64,000 nt of DNA from Eubacteriaceae bacterium (GCA_013335935.1 JAAXUP010000001.1:1-64000), one strand, 5' to 3'; positions 53,331 through 61,976 are shown, counted from the first letter of the stretch. The notes: generated from the letters alone by a model not told the origin. Program-made: numbers and translations.

Positions 53331-54524
53331 ATGAGTAGAATTTTAGAACTAAGAGAGAAAAGAGCAAAAGCATGGGAGACGGCCAAGGCGTTTCTGGATA
53401 CCAAAAGAGGTGAGGATGGGCTGATATCTACTGAAGATACCACTGTCTATGAAAGAATGGAAACCGATGTGGTCAACCTTGGGAAAGAAATCGACCGGCT
53501 GGAAAGACAGCAAGCGCTAGACCTTGAATTGTCAAAACCGGTTAATACTCCGATCACCTCGAAGCCTACTACAACTGGTGATGTGAAAACAGGAAGAGCG
53601 GCAGAGGATTACAAAGAAGCCTTCTGGAAAGCCATGCGAAGTAAAAACAGTGTCGAGATACAAAATGCGCTCCAGGTAGGGACGGATTCGGAAGGCGGGT
53701 ATCTGGTTCCAGATGAATTTGAAGCCGTCTTGATTCAGTCGCTGGAAGAAGAAAATATCTTCAGACAGCTGGCTAAAATCATCCAGACTTCATCGGGGGA
53801 TAAGAAGATACCAGTATCCTCTTCAAAAGGTACTGCGTCCTGGGTAGATGAGGAAGGCTTGATTCCTGATTCTGATGATTCCTTTGGACAGAGTTCACTA
53901 AGTGCTTACAAACTAGCGACGATGATCAAGGTTTCGGAAGAACTTATCCAAGACTCTGTTTTTAATTTGGAGTCTTATATCGCAAAGGAATTTGCAAGAA
54001 GGATAGGGGCAAAGGAAGAGGAAGCCTTCTTCATTGGAGACGGGTCAGGGAAACCTACAGGTATCTTCCACTCTTCAGGTGGCGCAGGGATTGGTGTCAC
54101 CACAGCGAGCGCTACAGCGCTTACCTTTGATGAGCTTATGGATCTTTTCTATAGCTTGAAATCGCCATACCGGAAGAATGCTGTATTTGTCACAAACGAT
54201 GCAACGGTGAAAACCATCAGAAAGCTAAAAGATGGCAACGGACAATATATTTGGCAGCCATCAGTAACACTTGGGCAGCCGGACACTATCCTCAATAAAC
54301 CGGTCAGGACTTCTGCATATGTTCCGACAATTGCCGCTTCAGCCAAACCGATTGCTTTTGGTGATTTCAGTTACTACTGGGTGGCGGATCGTCAGGGTAG
54401 ATCCTTCCAAAGACTCAATGAACTCTTTGCAGCAACTGGTCAGGTAGGCTTCAAAGCCACCCAAAGAGTTGATGGCAAACTGATTCTGACAGAAGCCATT
54501 AAAGCTTTGCAGATGAAAGCGTAG
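53331..54524 (+). CDS. major capsid protein (HK97 fold)
   Basis: A 397-aa HK97-type capsid protein. The first 100 residues are a helical delta-like scaffold (EKRAKAWETAKAFLDTKRGE ... EIDRLERQQALDLELS), and the mature part begins near GTDSEGGYLVPDEF. Conserved segments include IPVSSSKGTASWVDEEGLIPDS and the E-loop and P-domain region through GDFSYYWVADRQGRSFQRLNELFA. RBS TAAGGAGG precedes ATG 53331. Confidence 0.93.
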   Translation: MSRILELREKRAKAWETAKAFLDTKRGEDGLISTEDTTVYERMETDVVNLGKEIDRLERQQALDLELSKPVNTPITSKPTTTGDVKTGRAAEDYKEAFWKAMRSKNSVEIQNALQVGTDSEGGYLVPDEFEAVLIQSLEEENIFRQLAKIIQTSSGDKKIPVSSSKGTASWVDEEGLIPDSDDSFGQSSLSAYKLATMIKVSEELIQDSVFNLESYIAKEFARRIGAKEEEAFFIGDGSGKPTGIFHSSGGAGIGVTTASATALTFDELMDLFYSLKSPYRKNAVFVTNDATVKTIRKLKDGNGQYIWQPSVTLGQPDTILNKPVRTSAYVPTIAASAKPIAFGDFSYYWVADRQGRSFQRLNELFAATGQVGFKATQRVDGKLILTEAIKALQMKA

Positions 54525-54533
54525 GTGATTTTC

Positions 54534-54755
54534 ATGAGTAATGTTAAAAACTACACGGAGCAGGGTGGGGAAAAGACGGTTATTGGTGGCGAGCTTTATA
54601 TCACTACTGGCGGTAAGATTAGCTTTGGAGGCGCGGAGTTAAAACCTGCCGCAGTTCAGGCAGATAGTGTTGCCTCAACAATTGCGGCGTTGGTGATAGA
54701 TTTTAATGCGCTTTTGTCAAAGCTTAAAGCAGCAGGACTCATGGAAACAGAATAA
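54534..54755 (+). CDS. small head-fibre-like protein, 73 aa
   Basis: Contains GGEKTVIGGELYITTGGKISFGGAEL and a C-terminal helix (ASTIAALVIDFNALLSKLKAAG), a pattern resembling phage head fibre or decoration proteins placed after the capsid gene. Start ATG 54534, after AGGTGAT. The assignment rests on position and pattern only. Confidence 0.6.
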   Translation: MSNVKNYTEQGGEKTVIGGELYITTGGKISFGGAELKPAAVQADSVASTIAALVIDFNALLSKLKAAGLMETE

Positions 54756-54764
54756 TGAAGGGAG

Positions 54765-55049
54765 ATGAGCGTATTGGTCGTTACACTGGGAAAAACTAAA
54801 GAATGGTTAAGAGTCGAGTCAAATGACGAGGATGCGCTCATTGAGCGCTTTATTCTATTAGCGGAGAATATTGTAGAAGATATTCTCCGCTTTCCATTAT
54901 CCGAATTTGAAACTGTACCTGAACCGGTAAATCATGCAATTTACTTTGGAGTGTCCAAATTCTTTGAAAGTCGAAATGAACTCGATGTCGGCGAACTGAC
55001 TGACACGATCAAGAAGATTCTCTTTGGTTACCGAAGGGAGTCCTGGTGA
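54765..55049 (+). CDS. head-tail connector protein (gp6-like)
   Basis: A 94-aa helical protein of the gp6/DnaB-like head-tail connector type: TKEWLRVESNDEDALIERFILLAENIVEDI. It forms the ring below the portal. GAAGGGAG abuts ATG 54765, so TTG 54774, 9 nt further, may be the true start. The stop overlaps the next gene. Confidence 0.8.
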   Translation: MSVLVVTLGKTKEWLRVESNDEDALIERFILLAENIVEDILRFPLSEFETVPEPVNHAIYFGVSKFFESRNELDVGELTDTIKKILFGYRRESW

Positions 55050-55375
55050 TGGAGATAGGAAAGCTTAGATACAAAATATCCATAGAAGCTTATACACCGA
55101 CCCGAGATAGTTATGGAGCAGAAATAGCATCCTGGAATGAAGTCGCCAAGGTATGGGCTGAGGTTGCACCCCTATCAGGGAAGGAATACTTTTCGTCAAA
55201 ACAAGTTAACTCGGAAGTGACGACAAAGATCACTATTCGGTACTTGGAGGGGCTCAACACAAAAATGAGAATTGCATTTAAGAATCGGATTTACGACATC
55301 TTATCAATCATTAATCCGGAAGAACGAAATGGTTCTCTTGTCTTTATGTGTAAGGAGAGTGAGCCAAATGGCTAA
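55049..55375 (+). CDS. head closure / head-tail adaptor protein
   Basis: A 108-aa SPP1 gp16-type adaptor: RYKISIEAYTPTRDSYGAEIASWNEVAKVWAEVAPLSGKEYF is diagnostic, and the C-terminus has FKNRIYDILSI. Closes the head-tail connection. Start ATG 55049 overlaps the previous stop; GTG 55046 is also possible. Confidence 0.87.
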   Translation: MEIGKLRYKISIEAYTPTRDSYGAEIASWNEVAKVWAEVAPLSGKEYFSSKQVNSEVTTKITIRYLEGLNTKMRIAFKNRIYDILSIINPEERNGSLVFMCKESEPNG

Positions 55376-55775
55376 GCGGTCAAGAATCAGAAAAGTAATA
55401 ACCCATATCGAAGGCATGGAAGAAGTGCTTAAATTACTAACTGATCTTGGAGATGCAGCTGAAGAAGTTCTGGACAGCGCAGCCAAGTCAGGAGCTGAGA
55501 TTGTTCTTGCCTCTGCAAAAGAGAAAGTCCCTGTTGATAGCGGAAAGCTAAGAGATAGTTTGGTACTTAAAAGAGCTAAAGTGAAAAATGCCAAAGTGAT
55601 GGGCGTATATACGATATCAAAGACTGGTGGATTAGAATATTTCGCTTTTGTCGAGCTTGGAACATCAAGGATGAAAGCAAGACCATACTTGAGACCGGCA
55701 GTAGATGAAAACATTAAAAATGTGGCAGATAAAATAAATGAGGAAGTATTACGTTCCCTTGGGAGGATAAAATAA
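55368..55775 (+). CDS. HK97 gp10-like tail completion protein
   Basis: A 135-aa protein with the gp10 signature VPVDSGKLRDSLVLKRAK, then YFAFVELGTSRMKARPYLRPAVDE. Joins tail to head. Start ATG 55368, preceded by AAGGAGA; it overlaps the previous gene by 8 bp and its stop overlaps the next ATG. Confidence 0.88.
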   Translation: MAKRSRIRKVITHIEGMEEVLKLLTDLGDAAEEVLDSAAKSGAEIVLASAKEKVPVDSGKLRDSLVLKRAKVKNAKVMGVYTISKTGGLEYFAFVELGTSRMKARPYLRPAVDENIKNVADKINEEVLRSLGRIK

Positions 55776-56149
55776 TGCGCTTGGAAGAAGCAGTAAGCTC
55801 ACACCTGCAATCAAAACTTGGGAATAAACTCTACCCTTTCCTATTACCCCAAAGCGTGGTACTTCCGGCTGTTGTATATCTCCCAGTTTCGATGGAGAGG
55901 CTGCATAGTCTTGTCGAAGATACTGGTTTTGTAAAACAGCGGATCCAATTTTCTTCATATGGCAAAAGCTATAAAGATGCGGTTGATACAGCCAGCATCA
56001 TAAGAGGGGATTTGCAAAACTTTTCAGGAATTATGGGAGAAGTGAATATCGGTAGTGTTCTTGTTATGGAAGAAATAACAGATTATGAGCCGGATACGGA
56101 CATTTACTCTGTAACAATAGAATTTGAGTTTCAATTTGAGGAGGGATAA
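55775..56149 (+). CDS. tail terminator-like protein (DUF3168 type)
   Basis: A 124-aa protein with LEEAVSSHLQSKLGNKLYPFLLPQSVVLPAVVYLPVS and a beta-rich C-terminus ending VTIEFEFQFEEG, matching tail terminator or minor tail proteins at this position. It should cap the tail tube. Confidence 0.75.
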   Translation: MRLEEAVSSHLQSKLGNKLYPFLLPQSVVLPAVVYLPVSMERLHSLVEDTGFVKQRIQFSSYGKSYKDAVDTASIIRGDLQNFSGIMGEVNIGSVLVMEEITDYEPDTDIYSVTIEFEFQFEEG

Positions 56150-56152
56150 TAT

Positions 56153-56536
56153 ATGGCGATAGCAGGAAAAAGCGGGAAATTGGGACTGGGTGCAAATACG
56201 GTTGTAGATGTAAGCAGCTGGTCACTTGAATTAGGAGCAGATACAGTAGATGTGACTGCCCTTGGTGATGAATGGAAGAAGTTTATTGCAGGACTTAAAG
56301 AATGGTCAGCTTCAGCGGAAGGTTTTTATTCAGTACATACTGATGTTACGGGACAGAAAGCACTTCAAGATGCATACCTCAATTGCAGCGAAGTAGCGCT
56401 GAAGATGTACGTTAATGCAACCAACTACTATTCAGGAGGAGCATATATTTCAGGACTGTCAGTTGAGGATCCAGTGGATGATACGGTGAGTATTTCTTTT
56501 GAGTTCCAAGGAACGGGTCCTTTGGCCTATAACTAA
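56153..56536 (+). CDS. tail tube protein, first paralogue
   Basis: A 127-aa beta-rich protein. SSWSLELGADTVDVTALGDEWKKFIAGLKEWSASAEGFY and VSISFEFQGTGPL are typical of phage tail tube proteins. A longer paralogue follows directly. RBS GAGGAGGG upstream of ATG 56153. Confidence 0.82.
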   Translation: MAIAGKSGKLGLGANTVVDVSSWSLELGADTVDVTALGDEWKKFIAGLKEWSASAEGFYSVHTDVTGQKALQDAYLNCSEVALKMYVNATNYYSGGAYISGLSVEDPVDDTVSISFEFQGTGPLAYN

Positions 56537-56548
56537 GGGGTGATCTAA

Positions 56549-57163
56549 ATGACAATAGCAGGTAAAGTAGGTGCTGTGTTTCTTCAAACAGAGGAACCTC
56601 CAGCGTCTTTTATAAAAGCATCAACGATAGAAAGTTTTGACAGAACATCGTATACGATCGGAAATGAAATCCAAAGGTATTTAGATAAGAATTCTCCTGT
56701 TACCATATATGTGAACGATGTGGTAATCACGACTGGATTTTCCGTTCAATATCTAGGGGGAGTTGTTAAGTTCTCAATTCCACAAGACCCAGAAGATGAA
56801 GTAACGGTTAGTGGAAAAAGCATTGAAGTTGACCAGGTCGGTGGATTCTTCAGTTGGAGTGCAGAACTATCCTCTGATACTGCGGATGTGACCACTTTTG
56901 AAAGTGCTGGATGGAAGGATAATCTACCAACGATCAATGGGTTTTCGGCTTCTACAGAAAGCTACTGGTTAGATGAAAAGCTGTCCGGAAGGCTAGGACA
57001 AGAGGTTATCGTTGCGTTATACCTTGATGCCAGTACAAATAAAAAGCGGTATGAAGGTTATGGTGTGATATCGGGGGATAGCATTGAACTTTCAGTAGAT
57101 GATGTCATAAATGAAAGTATTGAATTTGAAGGTAGCGGGAAATTGTATTATAGGGAGGACTAA
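56549..57163 (+). CDS. tail tube-like protein, second paralogue with insertion
   Basis: A 204-aa protein resembling the preceding gene (SWSAELSSDTADVTTFESAGWKDNLPTINGFSASTESYW; ESIEFEGSGKLYY) but with an extra domain of about 70 residues near the N-terminus (RTSYTIGNEIQRYLDKNSPVTIYVNDVVITTGF). Probably the major tail protein or a decorated version; which of the two builds the tube is unclear. Confidence 0.75.
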   Translation: MTIAGKVGAVFLQTEEPPASFIKASTIESFDRTSYTIGNEIQRYLDKNSPVTIYVNDVVITTGFSVQYLGGVVKFSIPQDPEDEVTVSGKSIEVDQVGGFFSWSAELSSDTADVTTFESAGWKDNLPTINGFSASTESYWLDEKLSGRLGQEVIVALYLDASTNKKRYEGYGVISGDSIELSVDDVINESIEFEGSGKLYYRED

Positions 57164-57168
57164 GAATA

Positions 57169-57495
57169 ATGAAACATGGAGTAACTATAGAATTGGATAA
57201 ACCGAGAACACTTCGGTATGGGATGAACGCATTAATTAAGATTGAAGAAATGACAGGCAAAAATCTTACCAAGTTGGAACTCGATAATATTTCGATCAAA
57301 GACCTTAGGACAATTATCTATGCGGGTCTCTATCATGAGGATAAGAGTCTGACTCCTGAAAAGTGCGCAGACCTGATCGATGAGTATAGCGACATTGGAA
57401 CAGCAGCAGAAAAGTTAGGAGAAGCAATGACTTTGGCCTTTGGTTCGAACCAGGGAAACCAACAGGCGATGGCGACAGCAAAGAGTTCAATATAG
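57169..57495 (+). CDS. tail assembly chaperone gpG-like
   Basis: A 108-aa protein (YGMNALIKIEEMTGKNL, RTIIYAGLYHEDKSLTPE, DEYSDIGTAAEKLGEAM), in the place of lambda gpG before the tape measure gene. The heptamer GGGAAAC at 57453-57459 lies in the correct phase near its 3' end for a -1 frameshift into the next frame, yielding a gpGT fusion. Confidence 0.85.
   Translation: MKHGVTIELDKPRTLRYGMNALIKIEEMTGKNLTKLELDNISIKDLRTIIYAGLYHEDKSLTPEKCADLIDEYSDIGTAAEKLGEAMTLAFGSNQGNQQAMATAKSSI
57453..57459 (+). promoter_or_regulatory. programmed -1 ribosomal frameshift site GGGAAAC
   Basis: Read in the gpG frame as ..G GGA AAC, matching X XXY YYZ. After slipping, translation continues from CCA 57459 as PTGDGDSKEFNIELLFPIAV and on into the gpT part. 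Lambda uses GGGAAAG at the same place. The downstream frame is open across the junction with protein-like coding, which supports real use. Confidence 0.85.
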
Positions 57496-57806
57496 AGCTA
57501 CTGTTTCCCATCGCCGTAAAAAAACTAAAGATGAAGCCGACCGAGTTTTGGGAGACTACACCCTATGAGTTTGGTCTTAAGCTCGAAGGATATTTGGAGA
57601 GCAAAGTAGAACGCAGGCAAGAAATTGTTTGCTTAGCCTGGCATGTCGAAGCGCTCGCAAGACAAAAGAGACTTCCAAGTCTGAAGAAACTACTCAAGGA
57701 TAGTAAAATTCAGAAAAAAGAGAACAGTCATCTTTCGATTGAACAGTTGATGAGAATAGCACAGAGTAAAGGACTGCAAGTTCCAAGGCAATACCAAAAT
57801 ATATAA
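57459..57806 (+). CDS. tail assembly chaperone gpT-like extension (made by -1 frameshift)
   Basis: Open frame that continues gpG after the slip: about 24 residues (PTGDGDSKEFNIELLFPIAV ...) lead into KMKPTEFWETTPYEFGLKLEGY, the hallmark of gpT segments, and on to RQYQNI. ATG 57531 could in principle start a separate protein, but it has no RBS, so I read it as the C-terminal part of a gpGT fusion that binds the tape measure protein. Confidence 0.82.
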   Translation, partial: PTGDGDSKEFNIELLFPIAVKKLKMKPTEFWETTPYEFGLKLEGYLESKVERRQEIVCLAWHVEALARQKRLPSLKKLLKDSKIQKKENSHLSIEQLMRIAQSKGLQVPRQYQNI

Positions 57807-57918
57807 GATTATTATTTATATTGATAAGATACTGATTTAAATGTATATTAAATGTTATAGTTCGTAATAGTAAGATATTACGAGATAGCGTAAAATATAT
57901 TGTTATGGGGGAAATGAT

Positions 57919-58368
57919 TTGAAAAATGTAGATATACAAAACATTAGAATTACTGCAGAAAACTATTATAGAAATGGAGATTTCTATTGTTCTGAAGCGA
58001 TAGTAAAAACAATAAAAGATGCATTTGAGCTACCCATATCTGATGATGTAATTAAAATGGCCTCAGGTTTTCCGGTCGGTATTGGCGGCTCAGGTTGCAC
58101 TTGTGGAGCAGTAACCGGTGGAATCATGGCCTTAGGATTGTTTTTTGGCAGAAGTAAAGCAAAAGATGAAAGTGTTAACCAAGCAATGGCGTTATCTAAG
58201 GAGCTGCATGATATTTTTAAGAATAGACATAAATGTTTGTGTTGTAAGACGTTAACTAAAGGTATGTCACTTGGTTCACCTGATCATATGGAACAATGCA
58301 TAGGATTTACTGGAGGGGTTGCAGAAGAAACTGCAAAAATAATAGTAAGAGAATTACAAAAAAAATAG
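57919..58368 (+). CDS. C_GCAxxG_C_C-family redox-type protein, phage cargo gene
   Basis: A 149-aa protein. GGSGCTCGAVTGGIMALGL (about 54-72) carries the CGA..G core of C_GCAxxG_C_C proteins; CLCCKTL and EQCIGF supply the later Cys. The family is linked to redox-active or Fe-S functions in anaerobes. A metabolic-type gene between the tail chaperones and the tape measure gene is out of place and marks a moron. TTG 57919 is the start, after GGGGGAAATGAT. Confidence 0.85.
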   Translation: MKNVDIQNIRITAENYYRNGDFYCSEAIVKTIKDAFELPISDDVIKMASGFPVGIGGSGCTCGAVTGGIMALGLFFGRSKAKDESVNQAMALSKELHDIFKNRHKCLCCKTLTKGMSLGSPDHMEQCIGFTGGVAEETAKIIVRELQKK

Positions 58369-58406
58369 AGAACCGCATAAATAATAGATTCAAAGGGGGA
58401 TTCAAT

Positions 58407-58526
58407 ATGTTTGGCTTTTTACCTTTGATTGCAGCAGTGTTTTATTTTGCCATCTTTGGTGTCGGTATATATGTACTGTATTTAATCATTACAGCTTTAA
58501 GAATTTATATCAAGAAGAACTCCTGA
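58407..58526 (+). CDS. 39-aa single-span membrane protein
   Basis: MFGFLPLIAAVFYFAIF, then a second hydrophobic run YVLYLIITAL and a basic tail RIYIKKNS. AAAGGGGGA lies 7 nt before ATG 58407. Follows the C_GCAxxG_C_C gene, probably in one transcript ending at the 58556 hairpin. Function unknown; such small hydrophobic proteins in phages may act in membrane exclusion. Confidence 0.6.
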   Translation: MFGFLPLIAAVFYFAIFGVGIYVLYLIITALRIYIKKNS

Positions 58527-58555
58527 AAAGCTTTATTTTTGTAGGTGAATAAATC

Positions 58556-58595
58556 AAAAGGACAAATGATTAACTAAAATCACTTGCCCTTTTTT
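58556..58595. terminator. bidirectional terminator in the tail-operon cargo
   Basis: AAAAGG-CAA-TGATT pairs with AATCA-TTG-CCTTTT (isolated mismatches) and runs into T6. It ends the small membrane gene and the opposing 30-aa ORF. Confidence 0.65.
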
Positions 58596-58609
58596 ATTTA
58601 AAGTGTTTA

Positions 58610-58702
58610 TTACATATTCAACATCATTTTAATACATTCTGCTAATGCTTGTCCGTGATGACCACAGGCATGAATGCACTGTGATAAGAGTAAACCGGTC
58701 AT
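58610..58702 (-). CDS. 30-aa Cys/His-rich micro-ORF on the minus strand
   Basis: Reads MTGLLLSQCIHACGHHGQ then ALAECIKMMLNM. A strong AAGGAGG lies 7 nt upstream of the ATG at 58702, and a terminator follows its stop, so it has the marks of a translated gene in spite of its length. C9, H11, C13, H15, H16 and C23 could bind a metal. Function unknown. Confidence 0.5.
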   Translation of the reverse strand: MTGLLLSQCIHACGHHGQALAECIKMMLNM

Positions 58703-58862
58703 GATATTACCTCCTTCATCTAACTATATTTACATTTTAACGTTATGTTATGTAGATATTATGGAGAATATTGATACGTTTTATAGATTTCTAAAAAGAT
58801 AATTAAACTTTTAATAGGAGCTGAGAATGCTCTTTTTTTATTGCCTGAAAGGAGGTGATGGA

Positions 58863-61073
58863 TTGGCAATACTTCGAAATATTGTTGTAAAAATTGGAGC
58901 AGATATCTCAGGACTTCAAAAAAGCTTAACGGATGCTTCAAAGAGCCTGGACAAGGCAGGTAAAAGCATCTCATCTATTGGAGGCAAGCTGACAACCGGA
59001 CTGACTCTGCCGATTGCCGCAGCTACTGGAGGCATTCTGAAACTTGGAACTGACTTTGATAATGCTTTTGACAAGATAAGAGTCGGGACTGGTGCGACAG
59101 GTGAGGCATTAAAGGGATTGCAGTCTGATTTCAAATCTGTATACTCTTCAGTTCCCTCAGGGATGGCAGAAGTTAGTACCGCTATTTCGGATCTTAATGT
59201 TCGAACAAGACTGGCAGGAAAACCTCTTCAGGAATTATCAGCACAGATGCTAAACCTCTCAAGAATCTCGGGTGAAGATCTGTCAGGCATGATCGCAGGT
59301 TCAACGAGACTCTTTGGAGACTGGAGCATATCAGCTGGTAAGACGGGAAGCACCATGGATTACCTTTTTAGAGTATCTCAAAGCACAGGCATTGGGTTCA
59401 ATGACCTGAATGCTAAGCTTGTTCAATTTGGTGCTCCGCTTCGCCAGATGGGTTTTGACCTGGAGACTTCAGCGGCTCTGCTGGGTAAGTTCGAAAAAGA
59501 AGGTGTCAATACGGAGCTTGTGTTAGGGGGTCTTCGTATAGCGCTTGGTAAGATGGCCAAGGCTGGTATCACGGATACAAAGGAAGCTTTGATTGAAGTG
59601 ACCAGGCAAATTAAAGAAGCTGGTTCAACCGGTGAAGCAAACGCCATTGCTCTTGAGATGTTTGGTGCCCGTATTGGTCCGGATATGGCAGCGGCTATCA
59701 GGGAAGGCCGGTTTGAACTGGGTGAATTACTCTCTACCCTTAAGTCAAGCGGGGAGACAATCAACAATGCATCCTTTGAGACATTGGATTTTGCAGAGAA
59801 GCTTACGGTTATGAAAAACAAGCTGGCAGTTGCACTCGAACCTCTTGGCTCATCGCTACTTCAGGCAATAAACGTTGTCTCGCCGGCGATTGAAGGACTC
59901 ATCAATAAGCTGACGGGCTTGGTTGACTGGTTTGTAAATTTAAAAGCGAGTTCAAAAATGATGATCTTGTACTTCATCGGGATTGCGGCAGCGATTGGGC
60001 CGATACTAACAATTATCGGAGCAATGGTAAAGACAATCGGTTCAGTAATGTTATGGGGTTCGGGAGTAGCTAAAGCTTTTGGCTTAGTACAAAAGGGCAC
60101 AAAAGGTATGGGTTATCTGATGACAGCAGTATTCGGACCTGCTGGAGTAGTTATGCTGGTTATCGCTTCAATTGCAGTTCTGATCGCTGGACTCATTTAT
60201 TTATGGAATACCAATGAAGCGTTCCGAAGTGCAGTGATTAGCATATGGAAGACAATCGTATCTGCAGTGACCCCGATCTTAAACAGTATTAAAGATACTG
60301 CCATTACCGTATTTATGGCAATACAACAATTTATCACTACAAATCTAGGAACAATAAAGAGTATCATCACCAGTTCGATGGAGTTGATAAAAATCATTGT
60401 CGGGGCAGCACTAACCTGGCTCAGTACACAGTGGCAAATATGGGGGACAGTCATCAAACCGGTTATCACTGCAATTTGGGAGGCAATCAAGGGAGTCGTC
60501 AAAACGGCTTGGGACTTGATCTCAGGAATCGCCGGTGCTGGTCTTACAGTATTGAGTGGAATATTTAGCGTGATCGTTGGAATCTTAAATGGCGATTGGA
60601 AGCGGGCTTGGAACGGAGCCAAAAGCATTGTTGAGGGAGTATGGTCAGGAATTAAAACCGTCGTCAAGGGAGGAATCAATTTTGTTATCCGGGGGATCAA
60701 CGCCATGATCTCAGGACTAAATAAGCTGAAGATAAAAGTGCCGAAAATTCCCGGGATAACAGATGGATTTAACCTGGGCTTTAATATCAGTAAAATCCCT
60801 GAACTCGCCAAAGGTGGAATTGCCACCGGACCTACACTTGCCATGATTGGTGAAGGATATGAAGATGAAGCGATACTTCCCTTAAGCAAGCTCGAAGCCA
60901 TGCTTGGGGTGAATGGCAAGTCCAAGGGAAATGAAATCACGATTAACATTAACCTTAATAACCCGGTTGTTAGAGAAGATCAGGATATAAATAAAATCAC
61001 AGAACGAATCAACAAGTCTCTAAAAGATTTGATGAATAAGGAAATGCGGGGTGGGATGGTCTATGATCTATAA
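58863..61073 (+). CDS. tail tape measure protein
   Basis: About 736 aa. N-terminal coiled-coil (LQKSLTDASKSLDKAGKSIS) and the phage-minor-tail core (STAISDLNVRTRLAGKPL, RVSQSTGIGFNDLNAKLVQFG, IALEMFGARIGPDMAAAIREG), several membrane helices (about 375-400, 430-460) and a C-terminal helical region. It sets tail length. Start chosen at TTG 58863, after AAAGGAGGTGAT, rather than at ATG 58827, which lies upstream of that RBS. Confidence 0.92.
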   Translation: MAILRNIVVKIGADISGLQKSLTDASKSLDKAGKSISSIGGKLTTGLTLPIAAATGGILKLGTDFDNAFDKIRVGTGATGEALKGLQSDFKSVYSSVPSGMAEVSTAISDLNVRTRLAGKPLQELSAQMLNLSRISGEDLSGMIAGSTRLFGDWSISAGKTGSTMDYLFRVSQSTGIGFNDLNAKLVQFGAPLRQMGFDLETSAALLGKFEKEGVNTELVLGGLRIALGKMAKAGITDTKEALIEVTRQIKEAGSTGEANAIALEMFGARIGPDMAAAIREGRFELGELLSTLKSSGETINNASFETLDFAEKLTVMKNKLAVALEPLGSSLLQAINVVSPAIEGLINKLTGLVDWFVNLKASSKMMILYFIGIAAAIGPILTIIGAMVKTIGSVMLWGSGVAKAFGLVQKGTKGMGYLMTAVFGPAGVVMLVIASIAVLIAGLIYLWNTNEAFRSAVISIWKTIVSAVTPILNSIKDTAITVFMAIQQFITTNLGTIKSIITSSMELIKIIVGAALTWLSTQWQIWGTVIKPVITAIWEAIKGVVKTAWDLISGIAGAGLTVLSGIFSVIVGILNGDWKRAWNGAKSIVEGVWSGIKTVVKGGINFVIRGINAMISGLNKLKIKVPKIPGITDGFNLGFNISKIPELAKGGIATGPTLAMIGEGYEDEAILPLSKLEAMLGVNGKSKGNEITININLNNPVVREDQDINKITERINKSLKDLMNKEMRGGMVYDL

Positions 61074-61794
61074 CAGTATCGATTTGAATTCAGTTCTAAA
61101 TGTGCTGTCAGTATCAGGTAGAGATGTGATACCACCTTATTCCCTTGTAAGATCTAACCTACCTAAAGCCGAAAATCCGATGCTCGCTTATAAGAAAAAT
61201 GAAGAAAGAAGTATCATCGCAAAATGCATCGTAAAAGGTATATCGAAATCAGCCATCCGGGATACGATTAGAAACAGTATTGCACCCTACTTGTATCCAA
61301 GCGATTTGATTTACAAGAGTTTGATACTCTCTGATGAACCTACCAAAGAGTGGTTAGCCATTCCTGATGGAGAGATAAAAATTACAGATGACAACCCAAG
61401 GTACTGCGTTTTCGAAGCATCATTTATTGCTAAGTTATATGCACTCTCGACGGCTGAAACTACAGAAACAGGTATTAATGGGGTGGTAAACACAAACTCA
61501 GGAACAGCTCCGGCACTTGGTATGATTACTTTTTCAATAACCTCCGGAACATCACAGATGATTACTCTCTTCGGAACCACATCACAGATAAAGCTTGAAG
61601 ATACGAACCTGGCGGGTAATTGGGAAATAGACATGGAGAATAGGACGGTAAAGAAAAACGGGGTTCTGGCCAATAATAAAACAAATTTTAGTTTGACCAA
61701 TTGGCAAGGATTTGTGGTTCCAGCAGGGGCATATCAGTTTGATTTCTCGCCGGCACAAAATGCAATGCTGACCTATAAAAGGAGGTGGTTGTGA
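61063..61794 (+). CDS. distal tail protein (Dit, siphovirus family)
   Basis: A 243-aa tail component at the usual place after the tape measure gene: LNSVLNVLSVSGRDVIPPYSLVRSN, the central SAIRDTIRNSIAPYLYPSDLIYKSLILSDEPTKEWLAI, and a galectin-like C-terminal domain. Start ATG 61063 inside the end of the tape measure gene; GTG 61051 is possible. Its 3' end AAAAGGAGGTGG doubles as the RBS for the next phage gene, which was displaced by cargo. Confidence 0.82.
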   Translation: MIYNSIDLNSVLNVLSVSGRDVIPPYSLVRSNLPKAENPMLAYKKNEERSIIAKCIVKGISKSAIRDTIRNSIAPYLYPSDLIYKSLILSDEPTKEWLAIPDGEIKITDDNPRYCVFEASFIAKLYALSTAETTETGINGVVNTNSGTAPALGMITFSITSGTSQMITLFGTTSQIKLEDTNLAGNWEIDMENRTVKKNGVLANNKTNFSLTNWQGFVVPAGAYQFDFSPAQNAMLTYKRRWL

Positions 61795-61809
61795 TGAGTT
61801 GCATAGATT
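61781..61809 (+). repeat. left copy of a duplicated gene junction (decayed start of the tail gene)
   Basis: GGAGGTGG, ATG and the first bases of the next tail gene are present here and again at 63694-63721: 24 of 29 aligned positions agree. In this copy one extra A after the ATG causes a stop after five codons (MSCID). It flanks the HNH-methyltransferase cargo on the left. Confidence 0.6.
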
Positions 61810-61976
61810 AATAAAATGAAGAGGATAGAGGATTAATACTAATAACAAAAATAATTTAAACCGAATCCTTTCCAAGTTGGTGAGAGTCTCGGATAAATAA
61901 CTTTACGCATATTATTTCAATAAATTTGTGTGATAGAATAGTAGGAGTAAAACTTATCTGGTGGTGATATTTTGTT

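Noticed and set aside
57787-58872. GGCAATAC at the end of the gpT frame and at the start of the tape measure gene
   Set aside because: Only eight identical bases; too short to claim a duplicated insertion site for the C_GCAxxG_C_C cargo.
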